Source of the DNA: Psilocybe azurescens | Taxonomy: Eukaryota; Basidiomycota; Agaricomycetes; Agaricales; Agrocybaceae | Length of the DNA: 64,000 nucleotides | Assembly: GCA_023853785.1 (NCBI GenBank) | Contig: JAJIRX010000568.1 | Span: forward strand, 54,472-118,471 | Direction: 5' to 3' | In this document: one piece after another, positions 45,774 to 58,195 of the stretch | Position numbering within the stretch: position 1 is the first letter of the stretch | How the letters are laid out: each line of letters begins with the position of its first letter | Notes under the pieces: model-generated | The model's input: only the letters and a program-made list of their open reading frames with translations | What the model was told of the DNA's origin: nothing | The model's database searches: none | Position numbers and translations under genes: made by a program

Positions 45774-48309
45774 TCACAGCCTCTTTCCAGCCTCACGACC
45801 GGCCTTGCACCCAAACACGGCACCAGCAGTCAAACCAGAACCACCGGGGTAATTTCCGTAGAATAGTCCTCCTACCATCTCTCCTGCACAAAACAGACCT
45901 CGGATAACCTCGTTCGTTTTCCCAGATATTACTTGCGCAGTTTCACCATCAATTGCAACTCCACCAAAAGTAAATGTGATTCCGCAGGCGACTTTCACAG
46001 CCATGAAGGGTGCTTTCTCTATCCCAAGTGCCCAGTTGCTTTTGGGAATATCCAACTTGATACCCTTGGATTGAGTTGATAGCCCATCTTTCACTGCGGG
46101 GTTCCATTCGATGGGAGCGTCGCTTGTTCTGAGAGCATCATTGAACTCTCGAATTGTCTCCACAAAACGCGCCTTGTCCTTGAGGCCCCAGTCAGGCTCG
46201 CTGAGCTTATCAGCTAGTTCCTCGATACTTTGTCCCCATGCTTTTTGTACCACGTCGTCGCCATACTCTTCCTTCCTTAGATAACTCAATACCTGGCTAT
46301 CCCAGATCTGGAACGCGCAACCCTCCGGTTGTTGCAAAATGGCCTTTCCAAACTTGGCGTAGGTGTAATTCCGAAAGTCTTCTCCTTCATCAACGAAACG
46401 AAGGCCATTTATGTTGACCATGATGCCCAAGGGGTACCCCGACTTGGTGTACTGATTCGTCATCTCTCGTTGGCCACCATCGGCGAGAGCATTTGCATCC
46501 CAGGCCGTGCTATGACATCCTTTCCAATCCCCAGTCATCTTCGCACCCACAGCGCTTGCAAGTTCAAAACCGTCACCTGTGTTATACGGAGTACCTCGTA
46601 CCTGTTTTTTCCTGATCAATGATATAACTGATTAGTTCGGTAACCGCTACTTACGCGGGCATTGAGCCATTCAGCTCCCAGATGTTTTGCTCTCTTTTCG
46701 GGACTGGCTTCGAATCCACCAGCAGCAAGCACCACAGATCGAGTCTTGAGCCTAATGTTTTCTTCACATTTTCGAATGATAATTCCTCCTATTTCTGCTT
46801 CATTAGCCTTGTCTTCTAACACCAACTCTATGGCTCGTGCTTCAAACCATATCTCTACTCCTGCTTCTTTCAACGCGTTCTGATGCGCCTTCATTAACCC
46901 CTTTCCACCCTCTTCCACACTCAAAGCCATTCCACCCCAGAATTTAGCCCTTCCGTCAATTTCATAGGCTTGGCGATTAAATGACAGCGTGAATTTTATT
47001 CCAACCCTTTCTCTTAACCATCGCAAAGTTTCTCTGGAGTTGCGCACAACGGCTTCCACAATATTCTCGTCTGCCCGGCCCGACGCTAGCCGCTGAATGT
47101 CTTCAATGAACTCATCCTCTGTGTAGGCCGAAATATCTGTGCGTTGGATGTCACTTGCAGACAGAGGTGTCGCGAGAAGCAGCATCAGGTCCTCCAACCC
47201 TGCGTGCACCGTTCGATGTGCACCTGCTGTGAAATATCCATTTCCGCCCTTCCATACCTCGGGGCATTTATCGACCATAAGAACTATCGAAATCGCGATC
47301 CACATCGATGCGCAAGTTGTAGTCCACGAAGGAAGTAACCATTATTCATCGAGTACGTCAATGAAACCGGTAGAAATGAGGTTCAGATGACCGCGTAGCC
47401 CAATAGTACACATGGGCCAAGATGGGCGAATGCGTACGAAATTAAAGGAGCGTATCTCCACCGCGAGGTAGAGTGAGATGGGTAATATTATCGAAAATCC
47501 GTATGGAAGTACCCCACAGATGAAAGCAAAGCGGTGCCAATAGGTTTGTAGAAGCGTAGTGAAATAGTAGCGAACATTGTAACAGATCGCAACCGACAGT
47601 ACCCCGCCCATGTCAGCGCCCGTGGATGCACATACAGACAAGATTTAAGACCACGATATCCAAAACGGTATCCAAAATACAAATCGGAGAATGGTGTGGA
47701 AGGTCAATCGTCCGAGTAAAAAAGAAAATGTGAGAAATATTAGTATTGTCATTATAACACGGTCAGAGTATATTGAAGAGAGAAAAAGGTCACCGATTTC
47801 GGGGGATACAGCTAGACCGTCGTACGAGCGAGCATTCATGGCACATCAGAGGAGATGAGCATCCCTTGAGCCCATTCCGCAATAACCCTATCACCGAAGG
47901 GGTCCAGAGCTACCACAGCGGGGCTCACCACCCTTCACCACGATAATCATACTCGATCAAGGTCAGACAATCATGCCCCCGAATTTCAATAGATCCGAGA
48001 GGTCATTCGGACATGCGGTAAACTGAAGCCAAAAGAAATCCCTCTGATTTCCTCCGATATACAATTCCAATCATGACGGTGTCGGCTGACATTACCAGGT
48101 GCCGGCGCTAACACACAGAGCAAAGTATCTTGCCAAGCGACAAAGCACTAACCTTTCTTGCATCCAGAGTCAATGGCAGAAAGCGCAGCGCAGCTACCTG
48201 CATGACCAGATCCGACAACGACACAGTCATATTCAGAATTAATTTGAAGGGCAGATCCTGCGGCGGGAAGGCTCCTGTCATCGCTATCTTCATTTACACG
48301 AGCCTCCAT
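45774..48309 (-). CDS. FAD-dependent dehydrogenase, fumarate reductase/tricarballylate dehydrogenase-like
   Basis: Flavoprotein of the fumarate reductase/succinate dehydrogenase family, closest in feel to TcuA-type tricarballylate dehydrogenases. Exon 1 (48153-48309) carries YDCVVVGSGHAGSCAALSA, the dinucleotide-binding GxGxxG. After a long 869 nt intron, exon 2 resumes LMVDKCPEVWKGGNGYFTAG, with AGAHRT as in TcuA. Substrate-domain blocks include AKFWGGMALSVEEGGKGL and VVLAAGGFEASPEKR; an intron near 46620-46655 leads to RGTPYNTGDGFELASAVGA and the C-terminal FAD-closing GEMVGGLFYGNYPGGSGLTA. The true substrate cannot be told from sequence; a steroid dehydrogenase or fumarate reductase role is also possible. 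It lies just upstream of phospholipase D on the same strand. Confidence 0.82.
47284..48152 (-). other. 869 nt intron within the flavoprotein gene
   Basis: Donor GTTAG at 48148-48152 and acceptor ending at 47284 join CKK to VLMVDK in frame. The intron is more than ten times the usual size here. It contains two adjacent same-strand open stretches (47645-47839 and 47342-47641) coding for hydrophobic, membrane-like sequence; I recognise neither. It could be a sequence insertion, a remnant, or a nested gene. Confidence 0.65.
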
Positions 48310-50457
48310 TTCTTGCAGACTACGAATGTTCTTTTGTTCAGGTAATGCTTAGCACGCGACACAGTCACTCACAGTCCCTATAATTTGACTATGAGCTTCG
48401 GCAGAGATTTAGCAAGTGATCATTGTGGAACATCGAACATGTGTTCTCAAAAGACTTACGTTGATTCACGTATAGGGGCGTTTGAACTGGTGACAGAACG
48501 TACTGCCCAATCCAACTGCACAACAGCCTATGTGCTGGAATAGTCAGAAGGTGGAGTAGAGGTGGAGCAGGTCGAGACTGTTATTATCTATGTCAATATG
48601 GATTGTCGTCAGTTATCAACGAACGGTGGCAAATTAGGACACTGCGCCAGCTGCATCGATCTATTTTCTGATCATCTATTTTGACGATGAGCACGGGAAC
48701 TGAAGAATCGTGACTCCTATCCAGCCATCTCCACATTCAATAAGGTCCAGCATCACGACACCTCACGACACTCACCCATGTGCACACAGAGATGTGATAA
48801 AATGACCGATTGCAATTCGTCTTGAATTCTTTCTTAGCTTTTCCACGACTTCCAGCTTCATGGTAACTTGGAAACCAACATCTCGATTGCATTACCATCA
48901 ATGCAAAAATGAAAAGGATGAAGATAATTCAAGTAGTGGTCTTCAAAACTCTGAGGTACTGGCATGGTGAACCGTCACCATGAACGTATAAGTTCTACCA
49001 AATTTCAATGCCATCAAATTCCTTTCCCGTTCTTCGTTTTGATCCCACCTTCGTTTTGTGATCGCTGATTGGTTGATGATGGCAAATTGATGGGAGGCCT
49101 TTCTCCTCCTTATTTGGTTTCCCTCAATGTACTTTGCTTTTCTTCAATTAAAATTCACATTCATTAATAATAGGACTATATAACCATATACAAAATTTTG
49201 TGGCGAGGGGTGTCAAACCGAACATATGATCAAAACGAAGAAGTAGGTGATTCAGTAAAGCCCCAAATCAAGTTCCGAGTCTCTTATGCTACGCAAGACT
49301 ACCAATATTCTGTATTGGAAGAAACCCAAGAAGAATGAGCAAAAGTCAAACATCAGGTGAATATACTAAGGCCATCGCTTATACATCAAACCAGAATCAA
49401 AACTGTATGTTTGATTGTATGTTTCTTTTTCTCTAACAAAGTACGTTACTAGCCGCAATATTTTTTTCTTCGTCCACCAGAAGCACCTACATGAGTACAT
49501 GTAGCAAACAAGGTTGAAATGAGGACTAAGGTCGAGGAAACAAAAGCTTATGTATGTAATCGAAGGAGCATCACACGCTGAGAATTATCGACCGCCGAGC
49601 TTTTTCCAGAGTCCAGATAGACACTCACAGAATATCACCATATTCATACCAACAAGTGCCCAGTAATAAAGACATGACTGGATTTACTTACCAGTGCTTT
49701 TACTGATGATGTATGTATATATCGCCAGGTCAAAGTCAAAGTAGCTCTCATGCTGACGGGTAGAGGCCCACACAAATGCACAACCCACGGCTCTCCGCAT
49801 TTGGCGGTATCGGTGATCAGATCTGTAGGCCACTTTCTGGAGTCAGTAGAAGCTTAACATCATTGATTCAAGCGTCTCTGAGAGTTAGGGAGCAAAATTT
49901 GCGTACCTAGCTCTCCAAAGTATATCAGAATGATATTCGAAAAGTTCGATCAGCACTTCCAAAGATGAACACTTGGAAATGCTTCAAAACTTGCACATAA
50001 TAAGCAATAAAGACACTGACAGCATTCCAAGCTTTTCCTCACACGTCGGTTCCGCCACATTTAGTACAGAAATCCAACATAGCGGCGCCTTACGATAGCA
50101 CGTCGTGTATCGGAACCCCAATGTTAGGTGTCCCAAGTCTGCAACTGAAAATGAAGGCAATAAGTTCGGCGTAAGCAAAACACCAGCAATGGAACATTGC
50201 CGGATAAAACAAATAATAGACGCGAAGCCAGGTCAGGATGTGCGGGGCAATAAGCTCCTCCACAAGTTGTCCCGACATCAACAAACTCAATCTGTTGAAT
50301 CGATGGTCGATTATTTCCTGTTCTACTTCTTGGGAAAAAGGACCTAAAAATACATACAATCATCCGATAGAGCTTGTTGAAGCTCGCTAGATGGTCTAAC
50401 TTTTTGATCGATCTTCGGAACTCGACCTACAGATTCGTCCTTCTGGAGGGGGAGAGT
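48310..50457. other. 2.1 kb region without a supported gene
   Basis: Begins with the promoter of the flavoprotein gene. A/T-rich around 49100-49200. Minus-strand open stretches at about 49984-50363 include GTTCGGAYCPAHPDLASRL, which looks protein-like but has no family I know; it may be a worn exon of the adjacent unclear gene. No tRNA or clear repeat. Confidence 0.4.
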
Positions 50458-51240
50458 CTAAGAGGTCGGTCGGCCAAATATATCGGGAATAAATCCCGTG
50501 ATCTTGGAAAACAAAATATTCGAAGAAGCGTTTCCACTGAATTCGTCCGGATAAAATACGGGGATCCTGCTGAAGGAGTCTTCGGGCTTCTGTGCAGGCA
50601 TTATGCATGGGCTACCCATGATTTTTATTTTGCTTCGAGCCCCTTTCGTGATGTGGGGAATTGCGGGGTTCAAGCCGCTCATCATGATTGGTTTACTTTC
50701 CAAACCAAATGCAACGCAGTCCTCTCGCAGCGGAGAGCCCAAGAGACTTCTGAGCTATGGTCTTACAATGATCACCAGTATAAATAACCAACAAGGAATC
50801 ATAGTCAATTGATCCGATAATGACTGACATCATAAATCACCTTTGAGATTTCTTATAGTTGCTTGAGCAGACAAGTACCAGTCGCCCATCCGTGAAGCCG
50901 CTGAGCATCTTGAGAAAAGGATCCACTTTCAGGTGTTGCAAGACTTATATCAGATCCATACGTGGGATGTATCACATATACTAGGCTTCGAAGTTCAGAG
51001 GCTTTAACGGGTTGCTTTCGGAAAAATAGCGCTTTGATTGACGTAAAAGGATTTTTAAATGACGGTGAATAAGTGGCTTCGCCTACGACGTATGTCAACA
51101 TAGTTTCTTAGTCTAAACATGAACGTACCTGCAGCATACATTTTCCCCGCCTATGGGATAAATATTGTTCAGCCCTTGCTTAGTTCCATATTCGATTCGA
51201 ATGCCGTTGATGCTCAAAGTCAGTTCAGAAAGATCCTGAA
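50458..51240 (-). CDS. uncharacterised protein, exon structure uncertain
   Basis: Minus-strand segments read like protein: DLSELTLSINGIRIEYG and GLNNIYPIGG at 51120-51220, then GEATYSPSFKNPFTSIKALF and VIHPTYGSDISLATPESG (51080-50880), and finally CVAFGLESKPIMMSGLNPAI, KIKIMGSPCIMPAQKPED and SRIPVFYPDEFSGNASS (50730-50460). A GT...AG intron near 51070-51130 would join the first two. I know no family, and the frame breaks between segments, so I cannot say whether this is one gene, two or a decaying copy. It sits downstream of AOS1 on the same strand. Confidence 0.35.
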
Positions 51241-51299
51241 AATAGTTCCAGGCATATTACAAGTATAAGTTGAACAAAAATAGAAGAGAATAAATGCTT

Positions 51300-52656
51300 T
51301 CAAGGCATATTCAATCGACAAACCGTGCCTCCTCCTGTGCTGCCGTCGAACAGAAAGAAATTGCCTATGGGAGGTTCCCGTCCTCCGAGCGCTTTTAAGA
51401 TGTCCTGCGCCAGCATTCCACCAACTATAGCACAGACCGGAGAAAATTCATGACTTGCAGTAGTTGATAGTGACCTAGAATATGTTATTTAACTGGCTTC
51501 AAAGAGAAGGAAGAATCCCGTACTCAACAACATTCCGAGGTTCAGTTGGAAGAATTTGTTTGTTCACATCTGCTTCTAAGATAAATTTGTTGGCGAGAGC
51601 TTCCAGTTCACTGGTGTGGTCGACGCCTTTGGGCAGATCACCGTGCATGGCCTGAAATTGCCAAATAGCTACAACAAGTTTAGCATTCATAAAAATAAAT
51701 AGAGGAGTACTTGCCCATTATGGCAAAGAAAAGAGCTGGATTCACTTCTTTTGTTTGCCGTTTGGAAAGGCCACTCCATCGGTAGCGAATGGCAGAAGAG
51801 AGAGGCGTGTAAATAGTAGTCGCCTTGACAGTTTTTGGCTGCTCCTTAGGAGCAGAGCGATCTCTAGTTAAGTTGAGAAGTTATTAAATCATTGAAGAGA
51901 TGATGACTCACGGAGCTAGATAATCGTGACTGAGAAGGTCGCAAAATATATATCCAGTTAGCCCATAGGTGCCACCAGCATAAAAAGGCTTCTGATGTTT
52001 TCGACAGATTTCATTCAATTTAATCTGAATGGATATTGTATATGTGTAAGAGATGGTTCTACAGAATAAGGTTGAAGGAATTTACTCACAAGACCATCTC
52101 TATCCCAATCCGTTACGCACACGAGGTCAACATTTTTGACAATGGACTCGAGACGTTCGCCTTCCGAAAATGATGTATCTGTTACTGTCTCCACGGTCAC
52201 AAGGGGGTTAAGGCTTTCTATCCTTGATTTGGCAGCGTCGAGTCTCTGTGCAAGTTACGGCCGAGAAATTACCATTGTATATCCGCGCAATATTGGAAAG
52301 ACCTTACATTGAGACCCACGTCTCCATCTCTGAAGAAGAAACCCGCACCGAGGTCCTGTTCGCTGACAGTTTCTCTATCTACTATTATCAATTTGCCAAT
52401 ACCCGCCAGGACCATATTCTTGATAGCTTCTGTAGCGACACCTCGAAGATTCAGCACTAAGATAGTGGCATTTCTCATCCTAGAAGTGCATTGTTCAAGT
52501 AGAACGCAGTAACAATGCACGTTCCTCATACCTCTGCTGAGCTTCTATACCCCAAAGTCTCATTTGTCTGTCATATCGAGTGGCTTCTTCTTCAGTCAGA
52601 TCCAGAGATGGGTTGCCTTGCGTGGTATCTGTCTCTAGTTCGGGAAAGGTATTCAT
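51300..52656 (-). CDS. AOS1: SUMO-activating enzyme subunit 1 (AOS1/SAE1)
   Basis: One half of the heterodimeric SUMO E1 with UBA2; it adenylates SUMO but lacks the catalytic Cys. Start at 52656 (MNTFPELETDTTQGNPSLDL) followed by TEEEATRYDRQMRLWGIEAQ, the signature opening of this family. Next are ATILVLNLRGVATEAIKNMV and AGIGKLIIVDRETVSEQDLG (nucleotide-binding region), VDLVCVTDWDRDGL, FYAGGTYGLTGYIFCDLLSH and HEFSPVCAIVGGMLAQDILK near the end, where GGREPPIGNFFLFDGSTGGG leads to the stop at 51300. Length fits the AOS1 family (about 330 residues). Several short introns. Near the start the upstream neighbour is a transcription factor on the same strand, 539 bases away. Confidence 0.9.
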
Positions 52657-53194
52657 TGGAGAGTTTGAGATACTGTGCCAGAATGCGAAGGTTTCTCAGG
52701 GGACAATTAGACCTCGGATAAACTGAAAAAGAGACGATTTGAATTTGGCGATGACAACTGGGTGACAAGAAAGAAGACGCGTCTATCACTCTTAATGGTC
52801 CGAACGCGTACTACCTTCGGCACTTACCGGTAAGTGACACTTTAACAAAAAGGGACATTTCATTTTCATGGTCACGTCTGGCATTCGTGAAATTGGTTAA
52901 TGTCGTACAATAGTAAGTGATCAGTAAATACTTGAATGCTACAATGTTTTATAGGTCGACGTCGGACAATACATGATGCGGTAGAGTGGGTATACTATGC
53001 AGAGGCATTAAAACTGAGACTCGAAGGCCTGAGATTTAGTAACAAATGTACAAAAAAAAATAAAAAGATAAAAGATAGTAGTACTGTATCACACCATCAT
53101 GCCATCGCCGCTGGAGTTGCCGTCTCTGTCATCGTCCAATCTAACAATCAGCAGAATTAAGAAGGCGTGTACCCCACAGGTAAAAGAACCTGAC
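52657..53194. other. intergenic, AOS1 promoter
   Basis: Lies between the transcription factor stop and the AOS1 start, both on the minus strand. Contains an A-rich run at about 53049-53075. No gene seen. Confidence 0.5.
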
Positions 53195-56007
53195 TTACAA
53201 ATAATTCCTTTCGATTTCGGACAGAATGCTCAAAAAGTCCCCTGCAACAACAACAGAGTTAGCCTTGTAGAAAGAATCAGTCAAAACTTCCTTACATAAA
53301 TAAGCATGTGCGCGAGCTGCAGACGCAGGTGCAGTTTCGGCCTTTCGCACAGCGTCCAATAATGTCGACGCCACAAATCTGACTTTGTGAACCTAAATGA
53401 GAAATCAATACAAAGGTTTCGGTTCTGTATTAAGAGATATAAAGGCATACCAAACTCGGCCCATTAGTTGCGATGGACTGTATGGGTATGCTGCAAAATG
53501 GAATGATCAATGTTTTGAAGCATGCTTTAAGAACGATCTTACCTGTGCAAGATGTTCAATAGATCACTGGCAACGGCTTCTCTGTCTTCTGCAACTTGAT
53601 GCTCATCAAGATTTCCTTGCAATGCCATGATAAGTTCGTCACGATACTGTTCGATGACGAATCGAACGAGTTGCTATTATCAAAGAATGATCAGGACGTA
53701 GCTTTCGAAACACGATAGAAGTGCCGCACCTGAGTGACGTAAAGATTGGCTTGCATCACAAGGAAAGGATTGAGGGCATTTGCGCGTGAGGCATTAGGAT
53801 TATCGAAAAAGTCTTTGACCTCGGCGAAAGTAGCCTGACGGAAACCGGCACCTCCATATTCAGGAGGTACATTTGGTTGACTGGGAGTTTGTTTCAATCG
53901 CAAAGGTTCCGGAGTATGGCTGAGGGCAGTCAATATTCTCGCCTGCAATGACTGAACTTCTTCAAGTCTTGCTGTTGCGAACTGTCCTTGAGGCGGTGAT
54001 CGCTTGTCAACTCGGATACGGACAAGAATCTCTCCCAAAAGAGCAAATATCCTTGACGTGTAGTTGAGACCGGAGACAATGGCGGTTTTTCCGTGGGGCT
54101 GCGGTAAATATGCACTGGGGGTAATACTAGAATGGCAGTTACATCATCAGCACGGAAGATTATCGGCTTGACGTAGAATGACATACTATTCATCGTCCAG
54201 CTCTTTTGGGAAATGGACTGTACAATCCTCGTCCCTCAGACATATCGGGCGACCAAGAAGAATAGACATGGATTTGTCAGCTAAAAATCAGTCAATGATT
54301 TTATCAGAAAAGCGAAGGATATAGTGGTACCTCCAAAGAGAAGCCAGAAAGTTCGCCTTCTGACTTCACATTCAATGGGATCGAGTCCGTCGTATGAAGA
54401 TTCTTCATGCATACGAAGTGTCACCGCGATGTGAGCTGCCTCGCCAAATGCAGCATGCTGTGTTGCATCGTGTCCCTCGCAGAAATGGTATACACAGTCG
54501 CTGAAGGAAGAGATACATGAGATCAGATAGAATGATTGAAGCTTATAGGAGACACGAACAAGTAACGAATTACTACGTGCATTGACGTAGGAGGATCGTA
54601 AGAAGCTATTGTAATATGTCGACTGGCTTCATGGGCGGTCTTAACACGAATGGTTAGCAAGTGAATAACTTTGCAGAAAGTTTGAACTACCTGTGCCAAT
54701 TTTCTTACCACTGGACGTTCCATGGGTAAAGTAAGATCGAGGACCTGAACCAGAGTGGAGGCCACCGTAGACATAACCAAAGCAAAGAAAAGAGGGTCTC
54801 TTTCTTCGCGCCGTGAATGTAGATCAGCCATGAAGGACGGTTTGTGGACACATGGAGTCAATGGGTATACAAAGTCGAAGAACAAGGCAATAATCAAAGA
54901 TATAGTGTCTCTGGGTGCAATTTCTTCAAGCCGCCGAGGCCTGTAGTAATATGAAAGCGGTGGAACAGTAGTAGGAACAGGAACAGGCAGAATTTGATGT
55001 TGTTTGTAGGACCAGTTGTAAAGAGGATAAGTACTAAAGGAATCCGAGGGAGACGGGGCATAAGGTTGCTCTTCAGCTTTGGGTTGAGCTTGATTATGTG
55101 GATGAAGAACACCATGGCCATTAGATTCAGAGGATCTGGGACCGTTGTAAGACGAAGATGACACGCTATTCTGTTGCTGGGGGTAATGCGAATGATATGT
55201 GTCTGCGGCAATTGGGTATCGCGAAGGGGGCATCGGAACAGAGGGGATGGACGGAAGCTGATTGAGAGATGATTCCAGGAAACTCGGCGGACTCTTCGAG
55301 CCAATACTCGGCGATACCATAGTCTGAGGTGGACTCGCGATGGCAGAGATGGGCGAAGAAGCGATCTCTGCGTCAGGTGTATTGTCCGCTGGCGGTTGAC
55401 CCCAGCTGCGGCGGCAGCGGCCTCCTGAAGCCGTCGTAGATACCTATGGGATGTGTCAAGAGAATACAAGAAGACTTTGAGTAGACCACCTACAAATTAG
55501 GCGGACCCCGCTTTTTTGGTTGGTAGTCGTAGGTACACGGAATGCCTAGAGTTATACAGTGTTTGCACGATTGCTTTGGGTCATCCGGATTCTCCCTGGC
55601 GCAGCGGACTTTGCGTGCTCGACAGGCATCGCAGCCTAAGCAAAATGAATAAGTTTTTAGGTAGATAGGAGAGCGAAGGTCACAAACTTTGTGATTGCCT
55701 CCTATTAGGCGAAGAAAAGAAAGATCAGCATTGGACTGGAAATTGAAAATGAAATGAAATAACATGGAGAACAGTAACTTAGATGAAGAGAAAGATAGAA
55801 TGGAAGACAAATGCGGGGAGAAGCTACGTGGGGAGTGCGGGGTGAAGAAGGGCAAGAGGGCGGTTGAAAGGGGGCGGTGAAAAGTCGGAGAATCAGGACA
55901 TACTTTCTCTTGCTCTTGCTGTTTTCGGAGAGTGATTCCTTGAGATGGCCATCGTCGGAAGGGGGCGTGGCTGAAATATTCTCTTTCTTTGGTCGAGCTG
56001 CAGGCAT
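53195..56007 (-). CDS. Zn2Cys6 fungal transcription factor
   Basis: Gal4-type regulator. Start at 56007 (MPAARPKKENISATPP). After an intron comes the binuclear zinc cluster: CDACRARKVRCARENPDD then CKHCITLGIPC, six Cys with CX2CX6C...CX2CX6C spacing, followed by a basic linker (YQPKKRGPPN) and YLRRLQEAAAAAAG. A Ser/Pro/Tyr-rich low-complexity region (55320-55000) precedes the fungal-specific activator domain (RPRRLEEIAPRDTISLIIAL, FVYPLTPCVHKPSFMADL). C-terminal blocks include NPFLVMQANLYVTQ, QLVRFVIEQYRDELIMALQG and a last exon ending SEIERNYL at 53195. The RGPPN linker is seen in XlnR-like and sugar-responsive regulators, but I cannot assign a target pathway. A short intron lies inside the zinc-cluster region. 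Divergent from the GRASP gene across a 2.2 kb gap. Confidence 0.85.
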
Positions 56008-58195
56008 GATCGTGTGGAGGAACGTATTTTAGAAACAAGAGAGATGTGGGGTAGAGAAAGCTTGGTTTTCTCTTGACTCGAGTACTTTTGAACTGATTGT
56101 CTGTTTGTTGTCCCGTGGCAACTTGTTTGCAGCTCGGGCGCTTTCGAAACTCAAAACTTCTTCAATAATTTATATCAGGATGACCGCACTTTTGAAGAAA
56201 CTTGAGAGAGTCGGCTTTGCGCATGGTGGCCCAACATGTATCGACATCACGAGAACATACCGGTTCACACTGCATCCACATTCGGCAAAATCCCGGACCC
56301 AAATCTTGACCCAGCCAGCTGGCGCACTGGTCCTTCGCCTTCTTACTTTGTTTTTGATCAGATCATACAACTCATCTGAATACCACCGCTAGCGATCTCC
56401 GGCATTTTTTGTCAAGTCCGGAAAGAACCCTGAAAAGGAGCAGTTTGGGAGTGCTGGGGACTGTTCCGCGGATCCTCTTTCTCCATTCTCATGTTTTCAG
56501 CTGTGCCACGTGAACGACGATGGATGGTAATTATAACCACTCAAAGTCCGATGTTAATTGTAACTCGTTGGTGAGGGAGTAGTTGGTATCAGACGGTCTA
56601 ACTGGCTCACTGTTGTCTCTGGCTTTCTGGCGTGGGCCTATATACGATAGGATAATCCGATACACTACCCTCGCTCCTGGTTTGGATCATCAACGGTACA
56701 TAATCAGTTGTTGGAAGTGACGGATTCATACCCTCATGAAGGGCATGGCCAAAAAGACTCGTCATGCATATCTTACGTCAGAAATAGAGTGGAACCCTAC
56801 AATATCAAGACTGTTTACTCAGTAGTACGGACAACTCCTTTTTACGCAGTATGTTCGAAGGACTATATAAACTTTGTTGGTCCACACAAGAACACCTCCA
56901 GAATTTCGGGGCAGGCAACCATACTGTCAGTCACTGGTTTTCGAAAGAGTTCCGAATATCGTTTATATACTTGAATTATATACATATCGAAACAGAGGCG
57001 GCGCTTGGCTTACATTTCGTCAGTTAACTTCCAAATCGTCTAGGTAAGAACTGGAAATTTAAGAGGCCGAGGTCGTCCCTGGGAGGAGTTGTCAGCAATG
57101 ATACCAGAGCACAAAGACAGGTGCCGTATTGAAAATTCTCGTCGACAGAAGCAATGGAATGTATGGTCCCTTGACTTGCCCTTGACAGATTTCCTTGACA
57201 GATTTTCTGCAGTTAACGAAAAGTGCACGACTACAATCTCTTTACCACCAAAGACAGTATCCGACGGTGATTTGAAAGCAATTAACCATCCACAACAGTA
57301 AAACAGCCTCGTAATATTGTACAGTATAACTAAATTGATGCGTTCTGCAGAGCCGGCTGGGAACTGGAGATATATGTAATACGGGCAGAAGAGTTGTGAA
57401 CTGAAGTGATTAGTACACCATTTCCACAAAATTCAGTAGTACTAACGAGGTGACTCAAATCCTCAACAGAAAACGGGCCTGAGTTGATGTTTCTTTAAAT
57501 GTAATTCAAGTGGATGATTCCTGGTTCAACGTGAGGATTTTGCGAGCTCAAAGCCAAAAGACGATGCAGATAATTTGTGAGAATATGTCTGGACCGTCAC
57601 GCTTGGTTTGCCGAACGGATGGGTAGTTGTCGTTATTTCTTCGGAGGCTTCTTCAATCTGGTAATGGAATACAGTATACACCGTGTCTAATCATCCCTGC
57701 GAAGTACCAGCAGACTGTCCAAGATCAAAATCAGCAACATAAATGGTATGCCCTAGCTTCCTTAATCGGGTAGCTCTGGAGAAGACTATGTATGTATTTT
57801 ATAATACTCAAGGAGACTCTTTGATATTGAATAGACTTTGCTCAGAATTTCTTGCCTCCAGTGCACGCATTGCAGCAACGGTGACTGAGCCGGCGATGAG
57901 ACGGATATCCGTATCGTGAAATTTGAGAGAACAACATATGACTCAGCAAGTAAGCGGAATGAAGCACTGGGGTTTATACGACTGGAGACATACCAGATTT
58001 AGGTAAAATTGAGAACATGATTGAGTTCAGAACTTGAACAGGACGAGTTAATTTCCTGTTTAGGACAACACGACAACAAGCACAGCCAAACAAGGGTCTT
58101 ATTGCACCCGCAACGTCAACATTGAATGCCTTGGATCAGTGCTAGTGACTCCTAGAACTTGATTGATACTTCTTTGATTACCTCTTCCTTTATTA
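56008..58195. other. 2.2 kb divergent intergenic region
   Basis: Holds the promoters of the Zn2Cys6 regulator (minus) and the GRASP gene (plus). No credible coding sequence, tRNA or transposon was seen. It is the longest gene-free stretch in the window and may carry regulatory DNA for the transcription factor. Confidence 0.45.

Noticed and set aside
50374..50787. 137-codon + strand open frame
   Set aside because: It overlaps a minus-strand stretch with better protein-like sequence and shows no domain or motif.
56008..58195. A transposon or tRNA hidden in the long divergent gap
   Set aside because: No terminal repeats, transposase-like sequence or tRNA box A/B pair could be seen by eye.
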